From Procambarus clarkii (lineage: Eukaryota; Arthropoda; Malacostraca; Decapoda; Cambaridae): a stretch of 64,000 bases of DNA. Of this stretch, positions 42,671 to 53,880 are shown one piece after another. The notes below the pieces were generated by a model. That model did not search any database and was not told the DNA's origin. It worked only from the letters and a program-made list of their open reading frames with translations. Made by a program: the position numbers and the translations under genes. Each line of letters opens with the position of its first letter. Position 1 is the stretch's first letter. Location: contig NC_091220.1 in the NCBI RefSeq assembly GCF_040958095.1, positions 19,064,393 through 19,128,392 of the forward strand. The letters run 5' to 3'.

Positions 42671-43472
42671 GGTGTAAGGAAGCTGTTATTACCCCCCTTC
42701 CCCCAACCTGTCACCAGAAGCCCACATCCAGATCATATCATCAGCGGCATACGGAAGGTTGGCTAATATAAGAACTGCCTGTATGAATCTCAACAAAGAG
42801 GTATTCAGTATCTTAAACAGGGCTTATATCTGGTCAGTTCTGTAATATCCGGTACCAACGTGTAGTTCTTAATCTCACTAAACACAATTCGAAGCTAGAG
42901 AAAGATCAGAAGTATTCCAACGGATTAGTCCCAGAGTTGAGGGGACTGAGCTACGATGGAGGACTAGATGTATTAAACCTCACGTCAATTCAGAGAGAAT
43001 GAAAGCAGAGGGAGACATGATTACCACATACAAAATACTCAGGAGAATAGACACGGCAGGTGTGGTACACGAATACGGGGACTACATACAAAATTCTCAG
43101 GGAATTGACAGGGTGGACAAGAATGGATTATTTAACACGGGTGGTACACGAACAAGGGGACACAGGTGGAAACTGAGTACCCAAATGAGCCACAGAGACA
43201 TTAGAAAAAAACTTTTTCAGTGTCAGAGTAGTTAGTAAATGGAATGCATTAGGCAGTGATGTGGTGGAGGCTGACTCCATACACAGTTTCAAGTGTAGAT
43301 ATGATAGAGCCCAGTAGGCTCAGGAACCTGTACACCTGTTGATTGACAGTTGAGAGGCGGGACCAAAGAGCCAGAGCTCAAGCACCCCGCAAGCACAACT
43401 AGGGTGAGTACAAACACACCAGAGACACAAGAGGGTGAATAAAGATAAAACATTGAGTATGACTGACAAGCC

Positions 43473-43483
43473 AGACACACACA

Positions 43484-43556
<73 letters not shown>
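43473..43556. repeat. (CA)n microsatellite near LINE 3' end
   Basis: About 40 dinucleotides, 60 bp after the LINE tail GTGAGTACAAACACACC. Confidence 0.97.
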
Positions 43557-43559
<3 letters not shown>

Positions 43560-43639
43560 GGTGTTGATGTACTCAAGTACTCACCCTGAGAGTACTATAG
43601 GAACGTAGAGTGAACCCTGGTATTATCAGGCAATCCTAT

Positions 43640-43760
43640 CTTCCTTATTTCTTCCTTTACTGTCTTCCTTCCTGTCTCCCTTCCTCCCTCCCTCTGTCCC
43701 TGCCTCCCTCTCCCTCTCGCTCTCCCTCTCCCTCGCCCTCTCCCTCGCCCTCTCCCTCAA
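43640..43760. repeat. CT/CCCTCG-rich tract
   Basis: TCCCTCTCCCTCGCCCTCTC short units. Confidence 0.8.
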
Positions 43761-43849
43761 CATTCATCAAGACACCCCAGCACGCTCACCAAACATTCCC
43801 GACAAAGACTAACACTCACACGCCTCACAAATAACATTACGCACCAGCC

Positions 43850-43985
43850 GGGGAGCTGCCAGGTGGCACAGACTTGACACCAGCTGCCAGGTGGCACAGA
43901 CTTGACACCAGCTGCCGGGTGGCACATACAGACTCTACAGCAGACACGTACACAGACACGTATACAGACACGTACACAGACACCC
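43850..43985. repeat. Two small tandem repeats
   Basis: GCTGCCAGGTGGCACAGACT (30-bp unit, three copies) followed by ACACGTACACAG (12-bp unit, four copies). Confidence 0.8.
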
Positions 43986-44119
43986 CCAACTTGTTTGTTT
44001 ACGATCATAAACGCTCTGTGACTGTCGCTGAATACTGAGCAGATGGCAGGTGGTGGCAGACGGTGGTGGCAGGTGGTGGCAGGCTGATGAAGGTGGCAGC
44101 AGGAGGCAGGTGGGGCTTC

Positions 44120-44205
<86 letters not shown>
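44120..44205. repeat. (TA)n microsatellite at SINE-4 edge
   Basis: About 40 dinucleotides ending exactly where SINE-4 begins. Confidence 0.97.
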
Positions 44206-44209
<4 letters not shown>

Positions 44210-44838
44210 AACAAGCCTGAATGGTCCCCAGGACATATGCAACTGAAAACTCACACCCCAGAAGTGACTCGAACCCATACTCCCAGAAGCAACGCATCTG
44301 GTATGTACAAGACGCCTTAATCCACTTGACCATCACGACCGGACAAAATGAGGTGATAGCCGAGGCTATATGAACCACCCCACCGCCGGCACTCGGATAG
44401 TTATCTTGGGCATAGCATTTTACCAAATCACCTCATTCTTTGGGGCACACGTGAGGAACACAAATGCGAACAAGCCTGAATGGTCCCCAGGACATATGCA
44501 ACTGAAAACTCACACCCCAGAAGTGACTCGAACCCATACTCCCAGAAGCAACGCATCTGGTATGTACAAGACGCCTTAATCCACTTGACCATCACGACCG
44601 GACAAAATGAGGTGATAGCCGAGGCTATATGAACCACCCCACCGCCGGCACTCGGATAGTTATCTTGGGCATAGCATTTTACCAAATCACCTCATTCTTT
44701 GGGGCACACGTGAGGAACACAAATGCGAACAAGCCTGAATGGTCCCCAGGACATATGCAACTGAAAACTCACACCCCAGAAGTGACTCGAACCCATACTC
44801 CCAGAAGCAACGCAACTGGTATGTACAAGACGACTGGT
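44206..44838 (-). mobile_element. tRNA-like SINE-4 in a 259 bp tandem, 2.4 copies
   Basis: TGCGAACAAGCCTGAATGGT starts at 44206, 44465 and 44724, exactly 259 bp apart. On the minus strand each unit carries GGTCAAGTGGATTAAGGCGT (A-box-like) and GGGTTCGAGTCAC (B-box), 3' end CAGGCTTGTTCGCA. The copies are nearly identical, so duplication is recent. Confidence 0.8.
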
Positions 44839-46095
<1,257 letters not shown>

Positions 46096-46384
46096 GATAT
46101 AGAGGAAACTAAAGAGCAAAAAATAGAGACAGAGAGAGAGAAGGGCCGAGAGGAGAAGATAGGAAAAGACAGGGAGAAAGACATAAGCCAGCCAGACAGA
46201 CAGACAGTCACCCACACAGAAGGGGCCGGACGGGCCCATATCGACGCACATTCGGACACGTATTGTTCCAAAATCTGTACACTGTTCACTCTGCCCCACG
46301 CCAACTTGTGCCGTTTTGAACACACTGTCACGTCCGCCGGTCCCTCTGTCCAACCGTTCAAATATCTCTGAAAAGTTTGTATTT

Positions 46385-46445
46385 TTGTGTGTATACTCAC
46401 CTTGTAGTGGCCCCAGGGTCGAGCCTCAGCTCCCGGGCCCCTCGT
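46385..46445 (-). mobile_element. LINE-like 3' tail, diverged
   Basis: TATACTCACCTTGTAGTGGC and GGGTCGAGCCTCAGCTCCCG keep the layout of the type I tail (CTCACC, GAGCTC, GGCCC) but little sequence. Confidence 0.45.
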
Positions 46446-46494
46446 TGCTTAGCTGCTATCCAATACGATGATTCCAGACACTTGGAACCAGTGA

Positions 46495-46690
46495 GGGCGC
46501 CTCTCTGATTGGTTCAAACCAGATGTAAACAAATCGAGCGGCTCTTTGATTGGTTAAGACCAGAAGTAAACAAATCGAGCGCCTCTTTGATTGGTTCAGA
46601 CCAAAAGTAAACAAATCGAGCGCCTCTTTGATTGGTTCAGACCAGAAGTAAACAACAAGAGCGCCACGCTGATTGGAACAGTGGATTGTT
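46495..46690. repeat. Tandem repeat, 41 bp unit, 4-5 copies, with GATTGG boxes
   Basis: TGATTGGTT recurs at 46506, 46547, 46588 and 46629, with a TGATTGGAA at 46670. Unit contains GTAAACAAATCGAGCGCCTC. Each copy carries an inverted CCAAT box. Confidence 0.9.
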
Positions 46691-46857
46691 TGTTTTATCC
46701 CAATCAAAAATTGGCATTCAAACTTTAACACGAGTCTATTATTATATTAATCTTGTGATAATATATTCTGTTCTAAAAGCATTTGCATACTACGACACAT
46801 ACTAACTTATTGCAGGATTTTATGTCCCACATTAATGCTGTTTGGCCCCCAACACTG

Positions 46858-47590
46858 TAGAGCACACCATCAGAGGTACACACTCACCATCAGAGGTTCA
46901 CACTCACCATCAGAGGTTTACACTCACCATCAGAGGTACACACTCACCATCAGAGGTACACACTCACCATCAGAGGTACACACTCACCATCAGAGGTACA
47001 CACTCACCATCAGAGGTACACACTCACCATCAGAGGTTCACACTCACCATCAGAGGTTTACACTCACCATCAGAGGTACACACTCACCATCAGAGGTTCA
47101 CACTCACCATCAGAGGTTTACACTCACCATCAGAGGTTCACACTCACCATCAGAGGTTCACACTCACCATCAGAGGTTCACACTCACCATCAGAGGTTTG
47201 CACTCACCATCAGAGGTTCACACTCACCATCAGAGGTTTACACACTCACCATCAGAGGTTCACACTCACCATCAGAGGTACACACTCACCATCAGAGGTT
47301 TACACTCACCATCAGAGGTTCACACTCACCATCAGAGGTTCACACTCACCATCAGAGGTACACACTCACCATCAGAGGTTCACACTCACCATCAGAGGTT
47401 TACACACTCACCATCAGAGGTTCACACTCACCATCAGAGGTTCACACTCACCATCAGAGGTACACACTCACCATCAGAGGTACACACTCACCATCAGAGG
47501 TTCACACTCACCATCAGAGGTTTACACACTCACCATCAGAGGTTTACACTCACCATCAGAGGTTTACACTCACCATCAGAGGTTCACACA
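46858..47590. repeat. Minisatellite, 20 bp unit, about 36 copies
   Basis: Unit CACTCACCATCAGAGGTNCA with TAC, TTC and TTT variants and occasional 22-bp copies (TTTACACACTCACC). It ends in (CA)n at 47583-47617. Confidence 0.95.
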
Positions 47591-47640
47591 CACACACATA
47601 CACACACACACACACAGTAGAAAGATAGCCAGCCCTACGA

Positions 47641-47897
47641 GGGGGCCTCGTAGCCTGGTGGATAGCGCGCAGGACTCGTAATTCTTTGGCGCGGGTTCGA
47701 TTCCCGCACGAGGCAGAAACAAATGGGCAAAGTTTCTTTCACCCTGAATGCCCCTGTTACCTAGCAGTAAATAGGTACCTGGGTGTTACTCAGCTGTCAC
47801 GGGCTGCTTCCTGGAGGCCTGGTCGAGGACCGGGCCGCGGGGACACTAAAGCCCCGAAATCATCTCAAGATAACCTCAAGATAACCTCAAGATAACC
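47641..47897 (+). mobile_element. tRNA-like SINE with CGT-type head and tail A
   Basis: Head at 47645-47715, SINE-1 body, tail A extended by an extra CTCAAGATAACC unit. The element sits between two large arrays with almost no spacer on either side. Confidence 0.9.
47645..47715 (+). tRNA. tRNA-Thr-like head of SINE (probably not a free tRNA gene)
   Basis: Acceptor halves GCCTCGT (47645-47651) and ACGAGGC (47708-47714) pair perfectly; T-arm GCGGG-TTCGATT-CCCGC is intact; anticodon loop CTCGTAA would read CGT (Thr). The D-arm is imperfect and SINE body follows immediately, so a SINE head is the more likely reading. Confidence 0.35.
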
Positions 47898-49371
47898 ACC
47901 TACCCACAGAGCCAGAAAGATAGCCAGCCACCCACAGAGCCAGAAAGATAGCCAGCCACCCACAGAGCCAGAAAGCCAGCCACCCACAGAGCCAGAAAGA
48001 TAGCCAGCCACCTACAGAGCCAGAAAGATAGCCAGCCACCCACCCACAGAGCCAGAAAGATAGCCAGCCACCCACCCAAAGACCCAGAAAGATAGCAACC
48101 AGCCCCCACAGAGTCAGAAGGATAGCCAGCCAGCCACCCACAGAGCCAGAAAGATAGCCAGCCACCCACCCACAGAGCCAGAAAGATAGCCAGCCAGCCA
48201 CCCAAAGACCCAGAAAGATAGCCAACCAGCCCCCACAGAGTCAGAAAGATAGCCACCCACAGAGCCAGAAAGATAGCCAACCAGCCACCCACAGAGCCAG
48301 AAAGATAGCCAGCCAGCCAGCCACAGAGCCAGAAAGATAGCCAGCCAGCCACCCACAGAGCCAGAAAGATAGCCAGCCAGCCAGCCACAGAGCCAGAAAG
48401 CTAGCCAGCCAGCCACCCACAGAGCCAGAAAGATAGCCAGCCAGCCACCCAAAGACCCAGAAAGATAGCAACCAGCCCCCACAGAGTCAGAAAGATAGCC
48501 AGCCAGCCACCCACAGAGCCAGAAAGATAGCCAGCCACCCACCCACAGAGCCAGAAAGATAGCCAGCCAGCCACCCAAAGACCCAGAAAGATAGCCAACC
48601 AGCCCCCACAGAGTCAGAAAGATAGCCACCCACAGAGCCAGAAAGATAGCCAACCAGCCACCCACAGAGCCAGAAAGATAGCCAGCCAGCCACCCACAGA
48701 ACCAGAAAGATAGCCAGCCAGCCACCCACAGAGCCAGAAAGATAGCCAGCCAGCCACCCACAGAGCCAGAAAGATAGCCAGCCAGCCACCCACAGAGCCA
48801 GAAAGATAGCCAACCAGCCACCCACAGAGCCAGAAAGCTAGCCAGCCAGCCACAGAGCCAGAAAGCTAGCCAGCCAGCCACAGAGCCAGAAAGCTAGCCA
48901 GCCAGCCACAGAGCCAGAAAGCTAGCCAGCCAGCCAGCCACAGACTCAGATAGCCAGCCAGCCACAGAGCCAGAAAGCTAGACAGCCAGCCACAGAGCCA
49001 GAAAGCTAGCCAGCCAGCCAGCCAGCCACAGAGCCAGAAAGCTAGCCAGCCAGCCAGCCACAGACTCAGATAGCCAGCCAGCCACAGAGCCAGAAAGCTA
49101 GCCAGCCAGCCAACCAGCCACAGAGCCAGAAAGCTAGCCAGCCAGCCAGCCACAGAGCCAGAAAGATAGCCAGCCAGCCACAGAGCCAGAAAGCTAGCCA
49201 GCCAGCCAGCCAGCCACAGAGCCAGAAAGCTAGCCAGCCAGCCAGCCACAGAGCCAGAAAAATAGCCAGCCAGCCACAGAGCCAGAAAGCTAGCCAGCCA
49301 GCCAGCCAGCCACAGAGCCAGAAAGCTAGCCAGCCAGCCAGCCACAGACTCAGATAGCCAGGCAGCCACAA
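47897..49371. repeat. GCCA-rich minisatellite, 1.47 kb, with about 378 bp higher-order repeat
   Basis: Units CACAGAGCCAGAAAGATAGC followed by a variable number of CAGC/CAAC quads. A marker unit (CACCCAAAGACCCAGAAAG followed by CCCCCACAGAGTCAG) recurs near 48072, 48195, 48447 and 48575, giving repeats of about 375-380 bp. From 48830 rightwards AAAGCTAGCC replaces AAAGATAGCC. Minus-strand frames look like multi-pass membrane proteins (W-L-S-F-W-L-C-G) only by composition. Confidence 0.95.
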
Positions 49372-49419
49372 GTGTAACAGGAGATGAACCGCCCAACCAC
49401 CGCGGTGTGATCCGGGTTT

Positions 49420-49625
49420 AATAACAGTATACGATGGACGACCGGCCGAGAGGGAAGCAGCGGCGGCAACCCCCGTCCCGGGTTCACTAACAAGGGAATG
49501 CTCAGTGTGCCGCCGAACACCGAAGGGAGAGGACGTCCCTCGTCCGCTCCCGCCCCCGCCCACGTGTCTCGCCCGGCTCGGCCCCAGCGACTTCGACTGT
49601 GGTATTCGCTCGCCCTGATATCTTG
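49420..49625 (+). promoter_or_regulatory. CpG-rich segment, candidate promoter
   Basis: Unlike its surroundings this stretch is GC-rich, with many CpGs, GC-box-like CCCGCCCCCGCCC (49549-49561) and no tandem structure. TCAGT initiator-like words occur at about 49502 and 49626. It lies about 1.2 kb upstream of the candidate first exon. No TATA box at a convincing position. Confidence 0.35.
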
Positions 49626-50851
49626 TCAGTGTCCGGTTAAGGGATAATATTCCGGTATTCTTAAGCGGCTGAGAGATACGAACTCAAGTTTTACAGGGAG
49701 TTGAAATGAATTTTCTGAACTGATTGTTTTGAGGGGAATGGACTTAAATTACTGTGGTCGACTTTATGCAAAATAAGGAAATATTTTCAGTATGGAATGA
49801 TATATAATTCTCCTTTCGGTATCCTGGAATAATTTTCGCTATGGGCTACGCGACTCGCTGCGATCTCATACGCTGTTGGTAGTGTAAATTAAGATGCTCG
49901 GACGATACCAGCGTAGGTTTAACGAAGTTACTCAAGTTCAATACCAGCGTAGGTTTAACGAAGTTACTCAAGTTCAATACCAGCGTAGGTTTAACGAAGT
50001 TATACCAGCCCGATACTAGAATTGGTTTACACAAACTGGATACGAGAGTGGATTTAACGAAGCTACTCCCGCTCAGCGACGGGTTATCGAAGCCACCCAG
50101 CCTGAAACAGATTAACGAGATCACTCCCACCCAGCGACGGTTAACGAAGCCACAACTGTGCCAAGGAACTTACGACAATAACAATGTTATAACCATAATT
50201 TAAATTTGTTGAAAATGCAAAAATCAGTCGATTAAAGAGGAAGACACTGTACCTGGACCGTTAAGACGACCAGGAAGAAAACACAGAAAATAACTCGTGA
50301 AGACAAACGATAGAAAAAAAACAAAGAAAAACAACTGAATAAGGTGAAACAAATCCAAGACAGACGAAACATCTCCCAAGAAAGCATTTACAAAACATCT
50401 CGGACAGACAGACGCCCAAGGAACTAATCTCAACACTAGATTACGACAGATTAATGGTTGCTGATGACACAGAAATATTGACGAATGGACTGACGTGAAG
50501 AACAAACTGCGTAGATGCCGCGAAGTGAATAAAGCAGGAGAGAGAAATTTCAAGACGGAAGAAATTTCCAACCAGTTATCATGAGGAAACTCAAGAAAGT
50601 GAATTAGTGAGCCAAGTGGGGGTGGAGAGGTTCCTCCAGTGTTAATAACGAAGCTAGACAGAGAGAGAGACGGAGAGAAAATAAAGATATATGTGTAGAG
50701 TAAGAGAGGTATATATATACTGTGTATATGTGTAGAGAAAGTAGCAAAGTAGCAAGTACTGGTGATAGGAAGAGGCATTAGGGGTTCCGCGCGGGGGATC
50801 TAAAGAGAGTAGGAGAGACGAGAGAGTAACTAACGTGACCGCTAACTCATC
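49626..50851 (+). other. Candidate 5' leader region of the gene at 50852
   Basis: Largely unique sequence, with an imperfect ACCAGCGTAGGTTTAACGAA repeat (about 36 bp, three clear copies, 49905-50000, plus degenerate copies to 50145). GA-rich 50640-50730. An in-frame TAA at 50843-50845 lies just before the candidate ATG. Whether this is transcribed is unknown. Confidence 0.3.
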
Positions 50852-51005
50852 ATGACCTCTTCCAGTCGGCCCTCGAGGGTCACCATAAGGACCATCTCCC
50901 GCCAGCCTCCTCATCCTCCACCTGCTCCTGGAGGTGTTTCCTGCTGCTGCGCCTCCTCCGTCCCCTACCTCCACCTACTGCTCCTGCTACTCCTGCTCTG
51001 TTCAG
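50852..51005 (+). CDS. Candidate first coding exon, signal peptide or signal anchor
   Basis: ATG at 50852 (A at -3, in-frame TAA 9 bp upstream) opens 51 codons: a Ser/Arg/Pro-rich N-terminus, C-C-C near residues 31-33, then Y-L-H and eight leucines (residues 42-49) before Cys-Ser. At 51005 the frame meets CAG/GTTAGT, a good splice donor, and unspliced reading would stop at the TAG inside it, one glycine later. This fits an exon 1 (phase 1 end) encoding a long-n-region signal peptide or type II anchor of a secreted or membrane protein. No mature domain is visible, so no function can be given. No partner exon was found to 64000. Possible false positive: proline/leucine codon-rich low complexity. 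Confidence 0.5.
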
Positions 51006-51119
51006 GTTAGTTACACCTTCTCCTCACCCGTCACTCCTATAACAGTGTTGCAAAATATATTTGTTTGGCTATATTGGTCTGAAGATTGTGATGTGAATAT
51101 GACCCTCATTCGTATATAA
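51006..51119 (+). other. Start of putative first intron
   Basis: Begins GTTAGTTACACC. If the exon call is right, the intron continues beyond the window edge, at least 13 kb. Confidence 0.35.
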
Positions 51120-51600
51120 TGTTAGGCTTCAGCCCTCATTCGTATATATAATGTTAGACTTCAGCCCTCATTCGTGTATAATAATGCTAGACTTCAGCCC
51201 TCATTCTAATATAATAATGCTAGACTTCAGCCCTCATTCGTATATAATAATGCTAGACTTCAGCCCTCATTCTTATATAATAATGCTAGACTTCAGCCCT
51301 CATTCTAATATAATAATGCTAGACTTCAGCCCTCATTCTAATATAATAATGCTAGACTTCAGCCCTCATTCTTATATAATAATGCTAGACTTCAGCCCTC
51401 ATTCTAATATAATAATGCTAGACTTCAGCCCTCATTCTTATATAATAATGCTAGACTTCAGCCCTCATTCGTATATAATGTTAGACTTCAGCCCTCATTC
51501 GTATATAATGTTAGACTTCAGCCCTCATTCGTATATAATGTTAGACTTCAGCCCTCATTCGTAATATAATAATGTTAGACTTCAGCCCTCACTCTGCTAG
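51120..51600. repeat. Minisatellite, 30-33 bp unit, about 15 copies
   Basis: Unit TAGACTTCAGCCCTCATTCG plus TATATAATAATGC, with ATAATG/ATAATAATG length alleles and TCTAATAT or TCTTATAT variants. Confidence 0.95.
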
Positions 51601-51965
51601 GCTTCAGCCTCTCATAACTGGCTTGTGAGTAAATTATAAATAATATTATTATTATTTCACATGTGCTGTGATAAACAGAAGCTAGAACTTGAATATAAAT
51701 ATTTTGTTTAGATATATGCTGTGTAAATTTCTAAGATGTATCGCCTCAAGAGAGGATTAGTGAGCAAAATATATTTATGGAGAGTTTAAATGTTTCCTGC
51801 GGGCGAGGCTAAATTGTCTTATATAATCTTAGGTTTCTTTATTATTTTTATTTTTATTAGTATTATTATTTATGTTAATGCTTAGACGGCATCGCTAATG
51901 TAATAGTTTATATTACGCTAATACTGGCTAATGGAAAGGGGTGAAAAATGGCATTTTCTTGTTCA

Positions 51966-51968
<3 letters not shown>
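51601..51968. other. AT-rich sequence, no exon seen
   Basis: No element or coding signal recognised. Confidence 0.4.

Positions 51969-52027
<59 letters not shown>
51969..52027. repeat. (GT)n microsatellite
   Basis: About 29 dinucleotides. Confidence 0.97.
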
Positions 52028-52028
<1 letters not shown>

Positions 52029-52079
52029 GGGGGGGTGGGAGGCAGGTGTTTGCGCCTGGTGTTAAGATAACACCTGTAT

Positions 52080-52150
52080 TTACGACACCATATATCTATA
52101 TTTCAGACACCATATATGTATGTGTTTCAGACACCATACATATGTACTCG
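52080..52150. repeat. Short imperfect repeat around TTCAGACACCATA
   Basis: Three copies of about 27 bp. Confidence 0.6.
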
Positions 52151-52310
52151 AAACATTATGTGTGTGAGTATTTAATGTGTATATTTTAACCCATCCTCCT
52201 CAGTAATTTTGTTAAATATCTGGATCGCCATACATAGACCTAACGGACATTTACATAGTAGAATTTGGTACTAGTCACTTTATAGGAATAACTTAAATAT
52301 TCCTAGGCCT

Positions 52311-52457
<147 letters not shown>

Positions 52458-52799
52458 TACTAACGTAGGATTAGCGTCGCTGACACTGAAGTAACGTTCC
52501 ACCAACGTAACTAACGTATATAAGCGCTTATTCATTATAGTTATAGACACTTTGTATATGCGTCGTCTTATAATTAGCGACGTACCACGTGTGTATACGT
52601 CGAAATGACGAGTTTAGGAACAAAGAAATTGTTAATTTGTTCTACGTCGAAATTGTTAATTTTACAGGGAACAAATCTGGAAAATTTAACGTTGCAAAGG
52701 TATGTTTGGGCATCTGGGCAGCGCTGAGAACATTTCTTGTCATGTAAATTTGCTAATGCCAAAAATCCAGTTAAATGTGATACAATTGGAGTAGTTTAT

Positions 52800-52945
52800 C
52801 GGCGCTGTGATCGCCAAACTTACAGATGTTGTATTCGCCAATATTTAAACGCTGTATACGCCAGCGTATACAACGTTGTATTCGCCAAGTTATTGACGTC
52901 GAAGTAGCCAATTTAAGAGACGTTATTCTTGAAAAACCATTCTTT
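52800..52945. repeat. Degenerate tandem repeat, about 23-26 bp
   Basis: GCTGTGATCGCCAAACTTA, GTTGTATTCGCCAATATTT, GCTGTATACGCCAGCGTAT, GTTGTATTCGCCAAGTTAT and GTCGAAGTAGCCAATTTAA line up as five to six diverged units. It looks like an old minisatellite in decay, unlike the fresh arrays nearby. Confidence 0.55.
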
Positions 52946-52974
52946 AAACGTCTAAGGTCATGATCGTGTTTCCT

Positions 52975-52978
<4 letters not shown>

Positions 52979-53052
<74 letters not shown>
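52979..53052. repeat. (CT)n microsatellite
   Basis: About 36 dinucleotides, followed by a short GAGAGAGAGA stretch. Confidence 0.97.
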
Positions 53053-53055
<3 letters not shown>

Positions 53056-53087
53056 AGGTATCAGAGAGAGAGAGATAGACTAAGGTC

Positions 53088-53147
53088 AGGAGGCCTGGTC
53101 GACGACCGGGCCGCGGGGACGCTAAGCCCCGGAAGCACCTCAAGGTA
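53088..53147 (+). mobile_element. Isolated SINE tail A
   Basis: GAGGCCTGGTCGACGACCGG to AAGCACCTCAAGGTAAGG, the tail found on SINE-2 at 39266 and, diverged, on SINE-1. No head or body attached. Confidence 0.8.
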
Positions 53148-53485
53148 AGGGGTTAAAAAGCCCCCCCAAAAAACTAACACATTTGCCCAATCAGAAAGAG
53201 CGAACGATATTAAGAGATCAGGTGACTTCGATGGGCTGCTTTAGAGCTCGTTAACTACTACTTGTTCGTTAAGATCACATCAAACCTGGCACAGTTATAG
53301 GCCTAATTACAACACCCTGGAGGCCTAGTTGGCGAGTTAATCACCACAGAGGCCTGGTGGCTCTGTATAACCAACCACCAGCTACTATATCCAGGTTATC
53401 AAAGAGTAATCCCCACTTAATTACCCGGTTATCATCTGGTAATCCACAGGTTATCATCAGGTGTTATCCCTGGCGTATTGCGGTC
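53148..53485. other. No gene seen
   Basis: Contains loosely repeated GGTTATCATC/GGTAATCC words between 53390 and 53470. Confidence 0.4.
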
Positions 53486-53494
53486 AGCGGTTAT

Positions 53495-53557
53495 ATTGTT
53501 TTAGATTTAACTACTCAGAAATGTCCATGTAGCACGGGCTATGGCGATCCCGTGATG
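53495..53557 (-). mobile_element. (CAA)-family hairpin retroposon, 63 bp, with 9 bp target duplication
   Basis: Body holds TAGATTTAACTACTCAGAAA and AGCACGGGCTATGGCGATCC. AGCGGTTAT at 53486-53494 is repeated at 53558-53566, fixing the boundaries. This is the most strongly truncated copy in the window. Confidence 0.8.
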
Positions 53558-53566
53558 AGCGGTTAT

Positions 53567-53880
53567 GTGTCGTCAACGGTATATATAGAGAGCGGTGCGG
53601 TGAGCGTGGTAGGGGGGGGGGGGGCTAGGGGATTAGTGGTATTGCGGGAGTCAGCGGTCAGCTTGCGGAGACCCGCTGAGGATTAGCGGCGTCCAGTATC
53701 ATCCCTACCCCGTGTGCTGGGGTAGGACCCCAGAGGGCGGGGGAGGGGGCAGGGATTGAGTTTAGGGGTCAGAGACGGCTAGTGGGGAGGAGGGGGGGCT
53801 TAATGGGGCAAGGTGGGGGGGGGGGGCAGAAATTTGAAATTGGGGGGAGAGAAGGAAGGAATTATCAGGGGAAAGCAGGG
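53567..53880. other. G-rich sequence flanking the large array
   Basis: G-runs of eight or more at about 53612, 53790 and 53815. No coding evidence. Confidence 0.5.

Larger units (their letters stand above)
41310..43425 (+). pseudogene. Composite LINE copy: endonuclease end, linker, RT C-terminus, tail
   Basis: Ordered pieces of one CR1/Jockey-like element: V-V-Y-N-L-P-Q near 41320 and L-I-I-G-Y-F-N-H near 41425 (endonuclease-like), L-I-F-T-L-I-G and V-K-S-P-L-G near 41650-41710 (end of endonuclease), a 53-bp array, M-D-V-F-N-D-K-C-W-R-Q-L near 42320, a SINE at 42422-42670, then A-A-Y-G-R-L-A-N-I-R-T-A near 42745, M-I-T-T-Y-K-I-L near 43017, T-R-G-H-R-W-K-L-S near 43150, and the type I tail at about 43290-43412. 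Most of the RT is missing and there are stops and frameshifts. Confidence 0.7.

Noticed and set aside
47645-47715. Functional tRNA-Thr gene
   Set aside because: Acceptor and T arms pair, but the D-arm is imperfect, the conserved SINE body follows at once, and related heads recur in other SINEs. Kept only as a low-confidence tRNA-like entry.
47887-49563. Frames resembling multi-pass membrane proteins
   Set aside because: The hydrophobic W-L-S-F-W-L pattern is the reverse complement of a GCCA-rich minisatellite, with overlapping frames giving the same pattern.
49846-50778. Minus-strand frames of 94 and 184 codons
   Set aside because: They lie antisense to the candidate leader, are rich in Phe/Ser/Leu from AG-rich DNA, and have no recognisable domain.
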